62,651 nucleotides of DNA, from positions 1 to 62,651 of the forward strand of contig CANRIA010000010.1 of assembly GCA_947630555.1 (NCBI GenBank), read 5' to 3'. A program made the translations under genes and the position numbers. This document shows, in pieces, positions 1 through 8,214 of this stretch (position 1 is its first letter; each line of letters begins with the position of its first letter). A model generated the notes under the pieces. It was not told the origin of the DNA. It saw only the letters and a list, made by a program, of their open reading frames with translations, and did not search any database. This stretch comes from an uncultured Clostridia bacterium. Its GTDB lineage: Bacteria > Bacillota > Clostridia > Oscillospirales > Ruminococcaceae.

Positions 1-138
1 TTTACAAAAGCAGGTCAATTCAGATATGACCCTTCTGTCTATGCATACAGAGATGAATATGTACTTGTAGATATGCAGACCGGCGAAATATTTTATTTCG
101 ACCCCGATACCTACTGTTTCATAAGCAGTTTTGATTGA
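1..138 (+). CDS. C-terminal 45 residues of a protein of unknown function (paralogue of the gene at 38234-39565)
   Basis: An open frame enters from the left edge and stops with TGA at 136-138. Its 45 residues match the C-terminus of the complete protein at 38234-39565 almost exactly: the first 36 codons (FTKAGQFRYD through GEIFY) give the same residues, and both end CFISSFD, with only a few substitutions just before that. The DNA is nearly identical too, and both copies are followed by the same AAAAAGAGCC terminator. The protein family is not recognised; the complete copy has one N-terminal membrane anchor and an exported body. The rest of this gene lies outside the window. Confidence 0.85.
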   Translation, partial: FTKAGQFRYDPSVYAYRDEYVLVDMQTGEIFYFDPDTYCFISSFD

Positions 139-152
139 TTTTCAAAGCTTAA

Positions 153-181
153 TAAAAAGAGCCTTAAATGGCTCTTTTTTT
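153..181 (+). terminator. Rho-independent terminator of the partial gene at the window start
   Basis: AAAAAGAGCC, a TTAAAT loop and GGCTCTTTTTTT form a short stem with a U run 15 bases after the stop codon. The same terminator with a slightly different loop follows the paralogue at 39581-39607. Confidence 0.85.
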
Positions 182-197
182 ATTGCGTACTGTGGGC

Positions 198-300
198 GGT
201 GGTGCGCTCCTGCGCCGCGCGTAAGCGCAAATATTAAAATAGCGCACAAACGCTGCCTTTATCACATCTTGCTTCTTGCCTCTGAATCTCTTGCCTCTAG
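198..300. repeat. Dispersed intergenic repeat: GCGC hairpin plus purine/pyrimidine-biased tract
   Basis: GCGCTCCTGCGCC followed by GCGCGTAAGCGC forms a GC-rich inverted repeat found at many other sites in this window (near 6806, 20880, 22113, 23487, 24266, 37676, 39866, 41448). It is followed by a CTTGCTTCTTGCCTCT-type tract, also present in most long intergenic gaps here. No gene is seen. Confidence 0.7.
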
Positions 301-304
301 CATA

Positions 305-2326
305 TCACATCAAATTCCTCGTGCCGAACCGCTGGGTGTGCTTTGACACCTTTTCGCGCAGGTCGCTGAGCTCCTCCTCGCACCGCTCAAACACCACTGC
401 CGACAGCGGCGGTATTGACACGTGGCTGCTCATCATCGGGAACTCGTGCGACTTGCCGCTCTCCGAAAGCCTTACAAAATACATTCCCCCAGGCAGGTCT
501 ACCCACTTTGCCTCGCGGTAGGGGTTGAACGCCACGGCGAAACAGTCGCTCTCGTCCTCAAGTTTCATAAGTATCACGCCGATGTCTTCGGTATCAAGAA
601 AATGCAGTTTTTCGCGTATCTCGTCGGCGGTGCGCAGCCTGAACAGCGGCGATGTTCTGCGCAGGCGCACAAGCTCTCTGTAATACCTGAAAACTTCGGT
701 ATTTTCGATTTTTCTATGCCATTTTATGCTGTTTGTAAAGTCGGGCGAATTATAGCTGTTATCCTCAAAAAATTCGTGCGTTTCAAGGTCGCTGCCGTGC
801 ACCTTTTTAGGCTTGCTGCGAAGAAAATCCTCGCCGAGGTGCAAAAACGGCACCCCCTGCGCGAGTATCACCAGCGCCGCTGACAGCCTGTCCGCAGAGA
901 TCTTCTCTTCATCTGTAAAATCGCCGCAGGAGATAATTATTTTATCCCACATAGTCCAGTTGTCGTGCGCCTCGCAATAGTTTATGCTCTGATACGGCTG
1001 CTGTGCCCATGCCGCCTCGTCGTTGCCCGAAATATCGGGGTGAGGCACCGACCCTGCTAAGCCTCGCTTAACAATATTCGTAAAATCAATATTTCCGCCG
1101 ACATACCCTCTGCGGTACACATCAAAAGTCGCGCCTTTTATGGCATCGCGGTAGTCATCGTTAAAAAGCCCCACCTGCGGAAAAGCGGCGTTGTTCCACT
1201 TATAGCAAAGCCTGCTGCTCTCCAGCGCGCACTCGCCGCCCGACCAGCCTTCGCCGTACATCATCACATAGGGCGACAGCTTGTCCAGCTCGGAGCGTAT
1301 CTCGTTTATCGTATCGCAGTCAAGCACCGCCATAAGGTCAAAGCGAAAGCCGTCTATTTTATACTCGTTAGCCCAGAATTTTACCGAATCTACTATATAT
1401 CTGCGAACCATTGCCCTCTCGGAGGCTATCTCGCTGCCGACTCCCGAGCCGTTTGAATAGCCTTCCTCTCTCATACGGTAAAAGTAGCCGGGGAAAGTTA
1501 AATCAAACCACGAAGTTTCGGTAAGGTAGGTATGGTTATACACCACGTCCATAATTACGCCTATGCCGTTTTTGTGAAGCTCCATAATAAGCGTTTTCAG
1601 TTCGAATATTCGCGCTGAAGGCGATTCGGCATCAGTAGAATACGAACCTTCGGGGCAGTTATAGTTTTTGGGATCATACCCCCAGTTGAACTGCTGTTCC
1701 CACGGTTTAGCCTCGTCTACCGTTGCATAGTCGTATATCGGCAAAAGCTGAACGTGCGTAACGCCAAGCTCTTTTAAATGCGCAAGACCTACCGTTGTGC
1801 CTTTGCCTATATACAGCCCGTCCTCTGCCATTCCCAGAAATTTGCCGCGGTAGCGAACCTTTACGCCGCTGCTTTCATCTATAGAAAAATCGCGTATATG
1901 GCACTCGTAGATGACGGCATCGCAGGGGTTTTCTAAAACGGGTCTGGGCACTGTATCCCAGCCGAACGGGTCGGTCTTTTTAAGATCGACCACCGCGCTT
2001 CTTTCGCCGTTCACGCCGCAGGCTACTGCATAAATATCTGCGGTGCTTTTTAAATATCTGTACTCAAACTCGAACACATATACATAGAAAAAGCCCTCTA
2101 AGTTTCGCAGAATCTCCACCTGCCAACAGCCTGTCCAGTGGCGTTCCATAGGCAGAGTTTCAATAGTGTTGCTGCCCGTGCCGTCGGCATATATGCGTAT
2201 ATAAGCGCCCGTTGCAAGCGGCGACCACGCGCGGAAGATAGTCTTATTGCCGTCTATCTCAACGCCGAGAGGCCCGCCATAATAATTTTCTCTGTCAACT
2301 CTTTCAAAGTCCGTTTCAGAAAACAT
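305..2326 (-). CDS. pulA: Type I pullulanase (GH13, alpha-1,6-glucan debranching enzyme)
   Basis: Hydrolyses alpha-1,6 branch bonds in pullulan, starch and glycogen-type glucans. The 673-residue protein has an N-terminal beta-sandwich region (about 1-130) and then a GH13 barrel. The type I pullulanase signature NWGYDPKNYNCPEGSYS lies near 214-230, DVVYNH near 260, the nucleophile Asp in GFRFDLM near 330, the acid Glu in YGEGW near 359, and the third acidic site in CEAHDNW. There is no signal peptide, so it is probably cytoplasmic and acts on imported dextrins or stored glycogen. The frame extends 7 codons further to a TTG, but those codons contain the AAAGGA ribosome site for ATG 2326, so 2326 is chosen. 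A MraY-like gene lies 22 bases upstream on the same strand. Confidence 0.93.
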   Translation of the reverse strand: MFSETDFERVDRENYYGGPLGVEIDGNKTIFRAWSPLATGAYIRIYADGTGSNTIETLPMERHWTGCWQVEILRNLEGFFYVYVFEFEYRYLKSTADIYAVACGVNGERSAVVDLKKTDPFGWDTVPRPVLENPCDAVIYECHIRDFSIDESSGVKVRYRGKFLGMAEDGLYIGKGTTVGLAHLKELGVTHVQLLPIYDYATVDEAKPWEQQFNWGYDPKNYNCPEGSYSTDAESPSARIFELKTLIMELHKNGIGVIMDVVYNHTYLTETSWFDLTFPGYFYRMREEGYSNGSGVGSEIASERAMVRRYIVDSVKFWANEYKIDGFRFDLMAVLDCDTINEIRSELDKLSPYVMMYGEGWSGGECALESSRLCYKWNNAAFPQVGLFNDDYRDAIKGATFDVYRRGYVGGNIDFTNIVKRGLAGSVPHPDISGNDEAAWAQQPYQSINYCEAHDNWTMWDKIIISCGDFTDEEKISADRLSAALVILAQGVPFLHLGEDFLRSKPKKVHGSDLETHEFFEDNSYNSPDFTNSIKWHRKIENTEVFRYYRELVRLRRTSPLFRLRTADEIREKLHFLDTEDIGVILMKLEDESDCFAVAFNPYREAKWVDLPGGMYFVRLSESGKSHEFPMMSSHVSIPPLSAVVFERCEEELSDLREKVSKHTQRFGTRNLM

Positions 2327-2348
2327 AGGTAAAATAGTTCCTTTCAAA

Positions 2349-3323
2349 TCAGAATATCAGCACCGCCAGAAGTGCGGCATTTATAATTATCTGCAATATA
2401 GCAAGCCTGAACACCACCTGCGGTGCAGACCACTTTTTGTTCTTTTTAAGGTGGTCGTGTATCGGCGTGGTGATATTTTTCATAAAGCCTTTCATGTGCA
2501 GAAATTTTATGCATGATATTTTCAAAAGCGGCGCACCGCCGTCTATAACCAGCATTGCGCAGACGGGTAAAAACAGTATAGGCGAGCCGGTTTTCATCAT
2601 TGCTATTGCCAGCAGAACGCCCAGCGCGCGCGAGCCTGCATCGCCCATCAGCAGCCTGCTGGGGTTGGCGTTGTACCACAGATAAGCCAAAAGGCACAGT
2701 ATCATAACGGCAAGCATCATGGTAAAATCGCGGTCGGGCGAGAGGGTGTGAACCAGCAGCAGCGCCGTGCCTATCGATATTATGCTGAGGCTGCCGCACA
2801 GACCGTCAACGCCGTCAGAGCAGTTGGTGACGTTTATGCTGCCCCACACCAGCGCCGCGCCGAGAATGACATACAGCCACTGTGGGAGCGTTATGGTGGT
2901 ATTGAGCAGAGCAATGTGCAGGTCGCTGCCGTTGAAGTGGCAGTAGGTATATGCCGCGCCGACTGCTATAACGAGGTCTAAAAGTCCTTTTTTCACCCTG
3001 CCCCACGGCACTTTTGCGCCGTCGTCAAAAAAGCCCGACAGCATGGAGACGTACACGGCGCACAGGTAGATAATGCGTTCGATGTTCATCGGCACGAAAA
3101 GCGCGCACACCAGCGTAAACACGCTGATGAAGATTATGCCGCCGCCTGTGGGTTTGCCTGCCGACTGCATACCGTCCGCGACATCAGCTTTGCCGTGGTC
3201 TTTGGGCAAAATCACCCTGCCGAGTTTCAAAGCCAGAAACGCCGCCGCAAAGGGCAGCACCGCAAACAGCAGCAGAAATATTTTTTGGCTTACGTCGTTG
3301 TTGTTTAATAGCTCAAAGAGCAT
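2349..3323 (-). CDS. MraY-like phospho-N-acetylmuramoyl-pentapeptide-transferase family membrane protein
   Basis: This 324-residue polytopic membrane protein of the polyprenyl-phosphate sugar-1-phosphate transferase family joins a nucleotide-activated amino sugar to undecaprenyl phosphate. Family landmarks are GKPTGGGIIFI near 56, FFDDGAK near 98, NCSDGVDGLCG near 166, MGDAGSRALG near 225 and TPIHDHLKKN near 285. The last block corresponds to the MraY PIHHHF motif with the middle His replaced by Asp. About ten hydrophobic segments span the protein. The start has a strong AGGAGG site. It is not next to any other mur or cell-division gene, so it may be a second MraY paralogue or a teichoic-acid-type transferase rather than the essential lipid I enzyme. 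Confidence 0.8.
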   Translation of the reverse strand: MLFELLNNNDVSQKIFLLLFAVLPFAAAFLALKLGRVILPKDHGKADVADGMQSAGKPTGGGIIFISVFTLVCALFVPMNIERIIYLCAVYVSMLSGFFDDGAKVPWGRVKKGLLDLVIAVGAAYTYCHFNGSDLHIALLNTTITLPQWLYVILGAALVWGSINVTNCSDGVDGLCGSLSIISIGTALLLVHTLSPDRDFTMMLAVMILCLLAYLWYNANPSRLLMGDAGSRALGVLLAIAMMKTGSPILFLPVCAMLVIDGGAPLLKISCIKFLHMKGFMKNITTPIHDHLKKNKKWSAPQVVFRLAILQIIINAALLAVLIF

Positions 3324-3387
3324 AAGATTCCTCCTGAATGTTTTGTTGTATAGAGCATTGATAACTTACCGGCTCTGGTTTGCTATT

Positions 3388-3498
3388 GGGGGAGACCCTT
3401 TTGGAAAAGGGTCTTCCCCCAACCCCCTCGCAAAAAACAATATAAAAGTCTTTGGAAAGGGGTATGGGGAACAACCTTTCTTCAGAAAGGTTTTCCCC
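3388..3498. repeat. Two strong intergenic hairpins between the kinase and MraY-like genes
   Basis: Two long stem-loops lie in the 209-base gap: 3388-3420 (GGGGGAGACCCTTTT with its complement) and 3466-3498 (GGGGAACAACCTTTC with its complement). They are separated by a pyrimidine/A-rich linker. Neither is followed by a clean U run on either strand. They share the ACCCTTTT/AAAAGGGT core with the Q module of the dispersed repeats elsewhere in the window. Confidence 0.7.
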
Positions 3499-3532
3499 AA
3501 AAGAAAAACAGGTACGGTAGGTCATCTATGTT

Positions 3533-4468
3533 CTAATACTGAAAATTTCCTCCGCCCACAAACTCGCGCAAAAGCGAGGATACAGGTATCATGTCATCTT
3601 GCACCTCGGCGCACTCTGTAAGCAGCCGCGCAACATCTGCAAATTCCTCATAGCGCGGATAGACCTTGTCAAGCGCACAAAAATCGCGAAGAATGTGCTT
3701 TTTATACACCGCAGGCTCATAGCCTATGAACGAATCCACGCTGAAGCGCGCGTTGTTCTTGTGCGGCATTATATATAGATTTTCGCCGCGCTCAACGCTG
3801 TTATACATTTCTAAACTTGATATAAAATCTCTGCCGCGGTATAATTTGTCGCGTATCAGCCGCCGCATAAGCCGTATGCGAGAGGGGTGTATGACCTCGC
3901 CTTTTTCGGTCTCTATCCTCGTGCGAACGCTGACGTAAATGCCGTTTGAATACTCCAGCGCCCTGCCCGTTACCAGCGGATTTAAGGCGTGTATGCCCTC
4001 TAAGATCACAAGCTCGCCCTTTTTGCGGTGCAGCACTCTCTCGCTCGCCACGCGCTGCTGGGTGATGAAATCAAACTTAGGAATGTTCACAGGCTCGCAG
4101 TTGGCTATCTTTTCAAGGTGCTCGCCAAGCAGTTTTATGTCCACCCTGTAGGGCGACTCATAGTCAACATTGCCGTTCTCGTCAAGTATCTGATTTTCTT
4201 CGCAATGGTAGAAATACTCGTCCATCGCTATAGTGTGCGTTTCATAGCCCCAGCCGTCCAAAAGCTGCTCTAAACGCAGCGCGGAGGTCGTCTTTCCGCT
4301 GCCCGAAGGCCCCGACAGCAGTATTATAGGTCTCTCGGCTGATGTATCGCGCAGCCCCTCTGCCACACGCTTTATCCGCTCGGAATATTTCTTTTCGCAC
4401 TCGGCTATGTAACCCTTTGCATCGCTTTCAATGCGCTCGTTTATCTCTCTTACACTGACTACTTTCAT
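3533..4468 (-). CDS. Uridine kinase-like nucleoside kinase (P-loop, phosphoribulokinase/uridine kinase family)
   Basis: A 311-residue P-loop kinase. The Walker A motif GPSGSGKTT sits at about 54-62. It is followed by the AMDEYF block, where uridine kinases carry the catalytic Asp, and by VILEGIHALNP, a typical family motif. The usual substrate is a nucleoside (uridine/cytidine), but this branch has an extra N-terminal helix region of about 45 residues and its exact substrate cannot be read from sequence. The start ATG has a GGAG site 6 bases upstream. The beta-CASP protein gene ends 11 bases upstream on the same strand, so the two are probably co-transcribed. Confidence 0.8.
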   Translation of the reverse strand: MKVVSVREINERIESDAKGYIAECEKKYSERIKRVAEGLRDTSAERPIILLSGPSGSGKTTSALRLEQLLDGWGYETHTIAMDEYFYHCEENQILDENGNVDYESPYRVDIKLLGEHLEKIANCEPVNIPKFDFITQQRVASERVLHRKKGELVILEGIHALNPLVTGRALEYSNGIYVSVRTRIETEKGEVIHPSRIRLMRRLIRDKLYRGRDFISSLEMYNSVERGENLYIMPHKNNARFSVDSFIGYEPAVYKKHILRDFCALDKVYPRYEEFADVARLLTECAEVQDDMIPVSSLLREFVGGGNFQY

Positions 4469-4479
4469 TTACTTCTCCT

Positions 4480-6075
4480 TTATTCAAACTTATTGCACAT
4501 ATCGTTTATGTTGTCGGCAAGTTTGGCAAGTTCTTTGTTGGGGCGGCCCTCGCTTCCTTTAATAAGCTTAGTGAGCCTTTCAAGAGCCGCAAGCAGCCGT
4601 TGATACACCGTGTTTGCCTTGCCTTCGGCGCTCCTGCGCTTTTCAATAACAACAGGCGATGCTTTTTCTATAAACTCACCTGCGGCGATGTCAAAGCTTG
4701 TGCCGCTGAACGGCGCATATGTTTCTACGCCGAGCCGCTCTTTAAGAGTATTTGCAAAACTTTCTGCGCAGTCGCTCTCGCCGTGGTTTATAAAATACAT
4801 CGCAGGCTTTTTCTCAAATGCATCAGCCCACTTTATAAGACCTTCCATGTCCGCGTGACCGCTTACGCCTTCAAGGCGCTCTATCTTCGCTTTTACCTGA
4901 ATTTCCTCGCCGAAGATCTTCACCTTTTTCGCGCCCTCCAAAAGGCTTCGTCCTAAAGTATTGTATGACTGATACCCTGCGAACATTACAGTACATTCGC
5001 TCCTCCACAGGTTGTGTTTCAGGTGGTGCTTTATTCTGCCTGCCTCGCACATACCGCTGGCTGAGATTATTATTTTCGGCTCGTTATCAAAGTTTATCGC
5101 CTTTGATTCGTCTGACGTGACCGCGACCGAAAGCCCGTCAAACGTCATCGGGTCTATTCCGCTTTTTACGTACTGCAAAGCCTCTTCGTCAAAGCAGTTT
5201 TCCTTGTTCATCTGAAAGACTTTTGTAGCCTCAATGGCAAGGGGGCTGTCTATCCACACCTTGAAATTCTTCTTCTCAACAAGTCCTTCGTCTTTAATTT
5301 TCTTTATGAAGTACAAAAGCTCCTGCGTTCTGCCGACTGCGAACGACGGCACTACAAGGTTTCCGCCGCGCTTGAAAGTATCGTTGATTATATCTGCAAG
5401 GCGCTGCTCGTAATCTTTCGGAGGATTGTGCAGCCTGTCGCCGTATGTGGACTCCATTACAACATAGTCCGCCTCTTTAAGATACTGCGGGTCGCGTATC
5501 AGCGGCTGGTTTACGTTGCCAATATCGCCCGAAAATACGAGCTTTTTGGTAGTGCCGCCCTCAGTCAGCCATACTTCTATAGAAGCCGAGCCGAGCAAGT
5601 GTCCTGCATCTGTAAAGCGAATCTGCACGCCTTCGCAGATGTTTATTTTTTCATCGTAGCCAAAGGGTCTGAACAGCTTTATGGTTTCCTCCGCATCATT
5701 TATTGTGTAGAGGGGCGGTTCTTCCTCTTTGCCGCTGCGCCTGTTTTTGCGGTTTTTCCACTGGGCTTCAAACTCCTGAATGTGGGCGCTGTCACGCAGC
5801 ATTATAGAGCACAGGTTGGCAGTCGCTTTGGTGGAATATATAGCGCCCGAAAAGCCGCCTGCTACCAGAAGCGGCAGCAGCCCCGAGTGGTCGATATGCG
5901 CGTGGGTGAGCAAAACAAAATCTATCTGCGAGGGTGCGCAGGGCACTTTGGCGTTTTCGTAGACGTCTATTCCCTGCTCCATGCCGAAGTCAACCACGAA
6001 CCGCTTGCCGCAGGCTTCGATATACGTGCAGCTGCCTGTTACCTCTCTGCAAGCGCCAATAAACATCATTTTCAT
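4480..6075 (-). CDS. Beta-CASP metallo-beta-lactamase fold RNase/nuclease-like protein
   Basis: A 531-residue protein of the beta-CASP family (CPSF73/YSH1-like, bacterial RNA-processing nucleases). The metal-binding HAHIDH motif lies near 57, followed by SGDIGN, MESTYGDRLH (start of the beta-CASP domain), PSFAVGRTQELL, and the C-terminal RMMBL-type GVSGHADMEGLIKW block. No signal peptide is seen. The start ATG 6075 is preferred to the frame's extension at 6105 because an AAGAGGTG site lies 8 bases before it. It is likely an intracellular RNA hydrolase; the target is unknown. Confidence 0.85.
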   Translation of the reverse strand: MKMMFIGACREVTGSCTYIEACGKRFVVDFGMEQGIDVYENAKVPCAPSQIDFVLLTHAHIDHSGLLPLLVAGGFSGAIYSTKATANLCSIMLRDSAHIQEFEAQWKNRKNRRSGKEEEPPLYTINDAEETIKLFRPFGYDEKINICEGVQIRFTDAGHLLGSASIEVWLTEGGTTKKLVFSGDIGNVNQPLIRDPQYLKEADYVVMESTYGDRLHNPPKDYEQRLADIINDTFKRGGNLVVPSFAVGRTQELLYFIKKIKDEGLVEKKNFKVWIDSPLAIEATKVFQMNKENCFDEEALQYVKSGIDPMTFDGLSVAVTSDESKAINFDNEPKIIISASGMCEAGRIKHHLKHNLWRSECTVMFAGYQSYNTLGRSLLEGAKKVKIFGEEIQVKAKIERLEGVSGHADMEGLIKWADAFEKKPAMYFINHGESDCAESFANTLKERLGVETYAPFSGTSFDIAAGEFIEKASPVVIEKRRSAEGKANTVYQRLLAALERLTKLIKGSEGRPNKELAKLADNINDMCNKFE

Positions 6076-6103
6076 AAGTTTGCACCTCTTTATTATACTT
6101 CTC

Positions 6104-6345
6104 AAAAGTTTTAAGTCTTGTCAAGAAACCAAAAGTTTTCGATCGACCCTTTTTCAAAAGGGTCGTGGGGGTATGGGGGCAAAGCCCCCGAGACACGGAG
6201 TGCGCTCCGAAAAAGGTGAATTGAAAAACAATCCGGTGGATTGTTTTTCAAGAGGAAAATCCCTGCAAGAGAGGGATTTTCCTTTGAGAAGATATCGCTC
6301 TCTTTCCGCGTTCCATTATGGAACGCCTTTCAATGTGAAAAATTC
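6104..6345 (-). repeat. Composite dispersed repeat, copy A (hairpin modules Q-R-S-P)
   Basis: Read along the plus strand it carries a CTTGTCAAGAAAC block and hairpin GACCCTTTTTCAAAAGGGTC (Q). A GC-rich segment then leads to hairpin GAAAAACAATCC/GGATTGTTTTTC (R), hairpin AAAATCCC/GGGATTTT (S), and palindrome GCGTTCCATTATGGAACGC at 6308-6326 (P). The same module order, often inverted, recurs at about a dozen sites in the window with different but still complementary stems. No coding frame is credible here. This is most of the 894-base gap before the ferredoxin gene. Confidence 0.8.
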
Positions 6346-6396
6346 ATATAAAATAAATCTATAGAATATCCCAACCCCTGTCCTCCCAAAAGAGGG

Positions 6397-6420
6397 CGCT
6401 GGCAGAATATTCTTCCAGCG
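6397..6420. repeat. AGAATATTCT-core hairpin, copy 1
   Basis: CGCTGG, C, AGAATATTCT, T, CCAGCG forms an almost perfect 24-base palindrome. Ten relatives with the same ten-base core and different complementary arms occur in the window (7304, 20443, 23781, 38041, 49035, 49194, 49388, 49573, 49756). Confidence 0.75.
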
Positions 6421-6531
6421 GCGTGTGGGGTGGGGTGTGGCTTTCGGGGTGGTGGGTTAAGTATGTGTTTTTTAGAATGTCTAAGTGTAAGCGGTGAATA
6501 GCTGCACATAGGCGCAAACTTTTAACAATGC

Positions 6532-6835
6532 TGTTGCGCACGCAAGCGCGCGCAGGAAAGAAAGCTAGGTCTTTTCATAGGAGAGGCTCTCTCTTGCAGA
6601 GCCTCTCCTCTTTCAAAATAGTCCACCGGACTATTTTGAAATTCACCTCTTGCAGAGCGCCTGCCGTATGGGGATTTCGCCGTCTGCGGACGGCGACGGG
6701 GGCGTTGCCCCTCGACCCTATGACCCTTTTGAAAAAGGGTCAATCGAAAACTTTCCCGTTCTTGACAAGGCTTGAAACTTTTTCGCGTTGTGGCGGTCAA
6801 CGTGTGCGCTCCTGCGCTGCGCGTAAGCGCGAACT
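6532..6835 (+). repeat. Composite dispersed repeat, copy B
   Basis: Same modules as copy A in the opposite order on the plus strand: S hairpin GAGAGGCTCTC/GAGAGCCTCTC, R hairpin CAAAATAGTCC/GGACTATTTTG, a GC-rich segment, Q hairpin GACCCTTTTGAAAAAGGGTC, and then a GCGC hairpin near 6806-6832. The P palindrome is replaced by a GTTGCGCACGCAAGCGCGC block that recurs near 37970. No gene is seen between 6076 and 6969. Confidence 0.75.
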
Positions 6836-6907
6836 ACCTAACATACTGCCTCATTATATATTGTACTTCATTTTGCCGCAGATGTCAAGTTATTGTGCAT
6901 AACGCAC

Positions 6908-6948
6908 ACAAAAAACCGCCCTCCTCCATGGTGGAGAAGGACGGCCGT
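6908..6948 (-). terminator. Terminator downstream of the ferredoxin gene
   Basis: On the minus strand CGTCCTTCTCC, ACCATGG, and GGAGGGCGG pair with G-U wobbles and are followed by TTTTTT. It lies about 22 bases after the ferredoxin stop codon. Confidence 0.85.
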
Positions 6949-6969
6949 TTGTTAAAATTAAGTATGCAA

Positions 6970-7140
6970 TTACTCAGCCTTGGGAGCATCCACAGGGCAG
7001 GCAGCTGCGCAAGCGCCGCAATCGAGGCATGCATCTGCGTTTATCTCATACTTTCCGTCACCCTCTGCGATAGCGCCAACAGGGCACTCAGCAGCACAAG
7101 CGCCGCAGGAAATGCAATCATCAGAAATTTTGTAAGCCAT
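6970..7140 (-). CDS. 2[4Fe-4S] ferredoxin
   Basis: A 56-residue clostridial-type ferredoxin and soluble electron carrier. It has two classical cluster motifs, CISCGACAAECP (about 9-20) and CLDCGACAAACP (about 37-48), in a duplicated fold. The start is MAYKIS at 7140, with a GGAGG site 8 bases upstream; a longer in-frame extension has no ribosome site. It is a plausible electron acceptor for the indolepyruvate:ferredoxin oxidoreductase encoded nearby, but it is transcribed separately behind its own terminator. Confidence 0.95.
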   Translation of the reverse strand: MAYKISDDCISCGACAAECPVGAIAEGDGKYEINADACLDCGACAAACPVDAPKAE

Positions 7141-7225
7141 TGTAAGTTCCTCCTTTATTGTTGTATGTGAAAACCTCACACTTATATAATAACATATTTT
7201 CAGAAAATTTCAAGCCCTTTTTGAA

Positions 7226-7270
7226 AATTATTTATTTCCAAAAAGGTCGCCTGAATTAAGCAGCGTAAAT
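7226..7270. repeat. 45-bp direct repeat of the 3' end of the ACT-domain gene
   Basis: 7226-7270 is identical to 7756-7800, which is the last ~43 bases of the ACT-protein gene including its stop. The two copies lie exactly 530 bases apart, with an AGAATATTCT hairpin and composite repeat copy C between them. The downstream copy is a gene fragment without a start. Confidence 0.9.
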
Positions 7271-7303
7271 TCCATAGCTTATAGACACCAGCCTTGTATA
7301 GCC

Positions 7304-7319
7304 GGAAGAATATTCTGCC
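7304..7319. repeat. AGAATATTCT-core hairpin, copy 2
   Basis: GGAAGAATATTCTGCC flanked by GCC and AGCG. It sits between the duplicated ACT-gene ends and before composite repeat C. Confidence 0.75.
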
Positions 7320-7404
7320 AGCGATTTTTCTTTTGTATGGTTTGTTTGGGGTGGGCGATTAGAAGCAAGAGGACTAGAAGAAAGAGGCAAGATGTGTGAA
7401 CTTT

Positions 7405-7755
7405 TTCACTTTGCACGGCGTTCCATAATGGAACGCGGAGAGATAGCGATAACTTCTCAAAGGGAAATCCCTCTCTTGCAGGGATTTTCCTCTTGAAAAA
7501 CAGTCCACAGGACTATTTTGAAATTCACCCTTTGCGGAGCGCCTGCCGTATGGGGATTTCGCCGTACTGCGGTAGCGTTCGCAAGCGACCGCAGGCGACA
7601 ATGGGCTTCCGCCCGGCGTATGCTTGCATACGCTATGACCCATGATGACCCTTTTGAAAAAGGGTCAATCGAAAACTTTTAGTTTTTTGACAGGGTTTAA
7701 TACCTTTGTGTTCTGTGGCGGTCAATGTGTGAGCGCCGCGCGTAAGCGCAAACGT
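7405..7755 (+). repeat. Composite dispersed repeat, copy C
   Basis: Contains P palindrome GCGTTCCATAATGGAACGC (7418-7436), S hairpin GGAAATCCC/GGGATTTTCC, an R-like hairpin around AACAGTCC/GGACTATTTT, a GC-rich segment, Q hairpin GACCCTTTTGAAAAAGGGTC, and a degenerate GCGC hairpin at its end. The gap 7141-7757 holds only this repeat, the AGAATATTCT hairpin and the duplicated gene end. Confidence 0.75.
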
Positions 7756-7757
7756 AA

Positions 7758-8192
7758 TTATTTATTTCCAAAAAGGTCGCCTGAATTAAGCAGCGTAAAT
7801 CCCTTTTCTTCCAAAGCCGCCGCGGCAGCATCGTTGTCGTCAACTCTCAGCATTATATATGCCTTGCCTGCCTCTTTAGAGATAAACGAATACATATACT
7901 CAACGCTGATGTTGTTTTCATAAAGCACCTGCATTACCGATGCCAGCGCGCCCGGCTTGTCTTCAAACCCAACTGCCACTACTGCTGTAGCCCTTGCCGA
8001 ATAGCCTGCCTCAGAGAGCAGTTTTACACACTTTTCCTCGTCGTCAACTATTATGCGCAGTATGCCAAAGTCGGTGGTGTCCGCCAGAGCCATTGCGCGA
8101 ATGTCTATTCCGCCCTCGCCCAGAAGTTTAGTAACTGCCGATATTCTTCCCGGGCGGTTCTCCATAAATATAGAGATCTGTTTTACTGACAT
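7758..8192 (-). CDS. Tandem ACT-domain protein
   Basis: A 144-residue protein made of two ACT domains. The first (about 4-68) opens QISIFMENRPGRISAVTKLL and the second (about 72-138) has GFEDKPGALASVMQVL; both carry the N/DxPG turn that binds small ligands, usually amino acids. It is the last gene of the iorA-membrane protein-iorB-HD-paaK operon, 22 bases after paaK, with an AAAGGAG site. ACT proteins next to PaaK/IOR are common in anaerobes and probably sense an aromatic amino acid; no catalytic domain is attached. Its last ~43 bases are duplicated at 7226-7270. Confidence 0.88.
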   Translation of the reverse strand: MSVKQISIFMENRPGRISAVTKLLGEGGIDIRAMALADTTDFGILRIIVDDEEKCVKLLSEAGYSARATAVVAVGFEDKPGALASVMQVLYENNISVEYMYSFISKEAGKAYIMLRVDDNDAAAAALEEKGFTLLNSGDLFGNK

Positions 8193-8214
8193 ATTTACTC
8201 TCCTTTCGCTATCA

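Noticed and set aside
3324-3532. A small gene in the frames between the MraY-like and kinase genes
   Set aside because: The frames are short, run through both hairpins and lack ribosome sites.
5428-6114. Long plus-strand frame opposite the beta-CASP gene
   Set aside because: It is antisense to a well-supported gene, has no recognisable domain and no ribosome site.
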